The translations under genes were made by a program, and so were the position numbers. Source: Methyloligella sp. (GTDB lineage Bacteria > Pseudomonadota > Alphaproteobacteria > Rhizobiales > HXMU1428-3). From it: 64,000 nucleotides of DNA. This document shows, in pieces, positions 63,272 to 64,000 of this stretch. The notes below the pieces were generated by a model. It saw nothing but the letters and a program-made list of their open reading frames with translations. It was not told the DNA's origin and did no database searches. The stretch spans positions 186,001 through 250,000 of the forward strand of contig BQJJ01000002.1 of NCBI GenBank assembly GCA_021604645.1. The letters are read 5' to 3'. Within the stretch, counting starts at the first letter, position 1. The number at the start of each line of letters is the position of its first letter.

Positions 63272-63302
63272 ACCTACCAGTTTTGTTAACAAACTGGTAG
63301 GT
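63272..63302. terminator. Perfect 12-bp hairpin after copy F
   Basis: ACCTACCAGTTT and AAACTGGTAGGT arms around TGTTAAC. On the minus strand TTTTTG follows; on the plus strand CAAAAG, so polarity is unclear. It may end plus-strand moaB transcripts. Confidence 0.65.
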
Positions 63303-63446
63303 CAAAAGCTTTAAACTATTCAAACAAGATATTCATTCTATTAATAATCTATATGGTTGTATTTATGCCTAAATTTAATGGAATGAAGAAGAGTTGCTTT
63401 TATTGATTGTTTCTCTTTATTCAAAACAAAATGGTTCTGCTACTGC

Positions 63447-64000
63447 ATGCTCTTATCTCGCCTTAACATACCCACTCCCAAAAAGGCTTTCAGCACCTTT
63501 TGCGTGACTTTGCTGCTTTTTATATGCTTAACAGGAGATCAACTGCTTGGGCGCGGTGAAGGGGCAAGAACCCTCTCGATCTATAACATTCACACAAAGA
63601 AAACCCTCACTGTCGTTTATAAAAGGGATGGCAAATACATCCCTTCAGCAATGAAACGGATAAACCACATCATGGGAGATTGGCGCCGCAAAGAAAGCCG
63701 CGTCATGCATAAAGAACTCATAGACTTGATGTGGGAAATGCACAATCAACTGGGCTCACGCAAACCCATTCATCTCATCTCCGGCTATCGGTCATTAAAA
63801 ACCAATAACAAATTACGCAAAACCCGCGGTGGACAAGCAAAAAAAAGCCGTCACATACTTGGCATGGCAGCCGATGTTCACTTTCCTGATGTCCCCGTTC
63901 GAGAATTAAGAGACTCAGCCCTAATTAGACAACGAGGCGGTGTTGGCTACTATCCAACATCCGGCCTACCCTTTGTCCATATGGATGTTGGCAGAGTGCG
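63447..64000 (+). CDS. DUF882 / YcbK-like peptidase M15 family protein, 3' truncated by window end
   Basis: The first 184 residues are present. A hydrophobic N-terminal segment (FCVTLLLFICLTGDQLLG) precedes the DUF882 domain: RTLSIYNIHTKKTLTVVYKRDG, INHIMGDWRRKESRVMHKELIDLMWEM, LISGYRSLKTNNKLRK, SRHILGMAADVHFPDVPVRELRD and GGVGYYPTSGLPFVHMDVG, which carry the zinc ligands His and Asp of M15A-type DD-carboxypeptidase-like enzymes. In E. coli the YcbK/MepK enzyme cleaves 3-3 peptidoglycan cross-links. No strong ribosome site is seen at the ATG. The frame is open to the end of the window. Confidence 0.85.
   Translation, partial: MLLSRLNIPTPKKAFSTFCVTLLLFICLTGDQLLGRGEGARTLSIYNIHTKKTLTVVYKRDGKYIPSAMKRINHIMGDWRRKESRVMHKELIDLMWEMHNQLGSRKPIHLISGYRSLKTNNKLRKTRGGQAKKSRHILGMAADVHFPDVPVRELRDSALIRQRGGVGYYPTSGLPFVHMDVGRV

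Noticed and set aside
63089..63292. 67-codon minus-strand open frame over composite repeat F
   Set aside because: Repeat DNA only; no ribosome site or protein-like composition.

Overview
The window looks like a chromosomal stretch from an AT-rich alphaproteobacterium, most probably a member of the Hyphomicrobiales. Reasons: an LsrB/VtlR-type LysR regulator; the gene order ruvC-ruvA-ruvB ... ybgC-tolQ-tolR-tolA-tolB ... pal-cpoB-tilS ... ftsH-folP-glmM; a serC-serA pair with an alphaproteobacterial-type serC leader; a DUF4164 gene and a probable 6S RNA upstream of the 5-formyltetrahydrofolate cyclo-ligase gene; and ETF-ubiquinone oxidoreductase divergent from a family 4 uracil-DNA glycosylase. 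I see no prophage, integrase, IS transposase, CRISPR array, rRNA or tRNA gene.

Layout. 0-7.4 kb: regulator, a phospholipase C-like/DUF4332 protein, an SMR exporter, then a metal/metalloid block on the minus strand (ArsM methyltransferase with a small membrane protein, PiT phosphate transporter, CueR/HmrR-type MerR regulator and a DUF4396 membrane protein behind a near-perfect CueR-type promoter). 7.5-20 kb: DUF2147 protein, purA, EamA exporter, DUF4139 protein, serA and serC, an Omp25-like porin, glmM, folP. 20-39 kb: a long minus-strand housekeeping block (ftsH, tilS, cpoB, pal, two tiny paralogous lipoproteins, tolBARQ, ybgC, an unknown low-complexity protein, ruvBAC, yebC, a YmdB-like phosphodiesterase, ygfA, 6S RNA). 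40-48 kb: plus-strand genes gapA, thiE-like, a Sel1 protein, efp, suhB and a MotA/OmpA-like pair. 48-64 kb: ABC exporter, an MCP-tip/globin fusion, a uracil-DNA glycosylase lacking a normal start codon, a group of small secreted proteins, an L,D-transpeptidase, ispE, a TPR protein, ETF-QO, udg, moaB and a truncated DUF882 gene.

The most unusual feature is a family of nested intergenic palindromes. Six composite elements of about 105-210 bp (3249, 12903, 16239, 36770, 41620, 63136) consist of successive hairpins whose arms vary with compensating changes. At least seven further loci carry a smaller hairpin module with the core GGTTGC-n-GTGGGCAACTGAAGC or its compensated form GGATGC-n-GTGGGCATCTGAAGC. 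Modules are found inserted in hairpin loops of the composite element and inside each other, with filled and empty sites both present. Every copy I found lies in the same orientation whatever the direction of neighbouring genes. The second notable item is a 280-residue soluble protein in which a chemoreceptor signalling tip precedes a C-terminal globin, the reverse of classical globin-coupled sensors.

All calls come from reading the sequence; no database search was possible. Start codons were reassigned where a Shine-Dalgarno sequence or family alignment from memory favoured an internal start.
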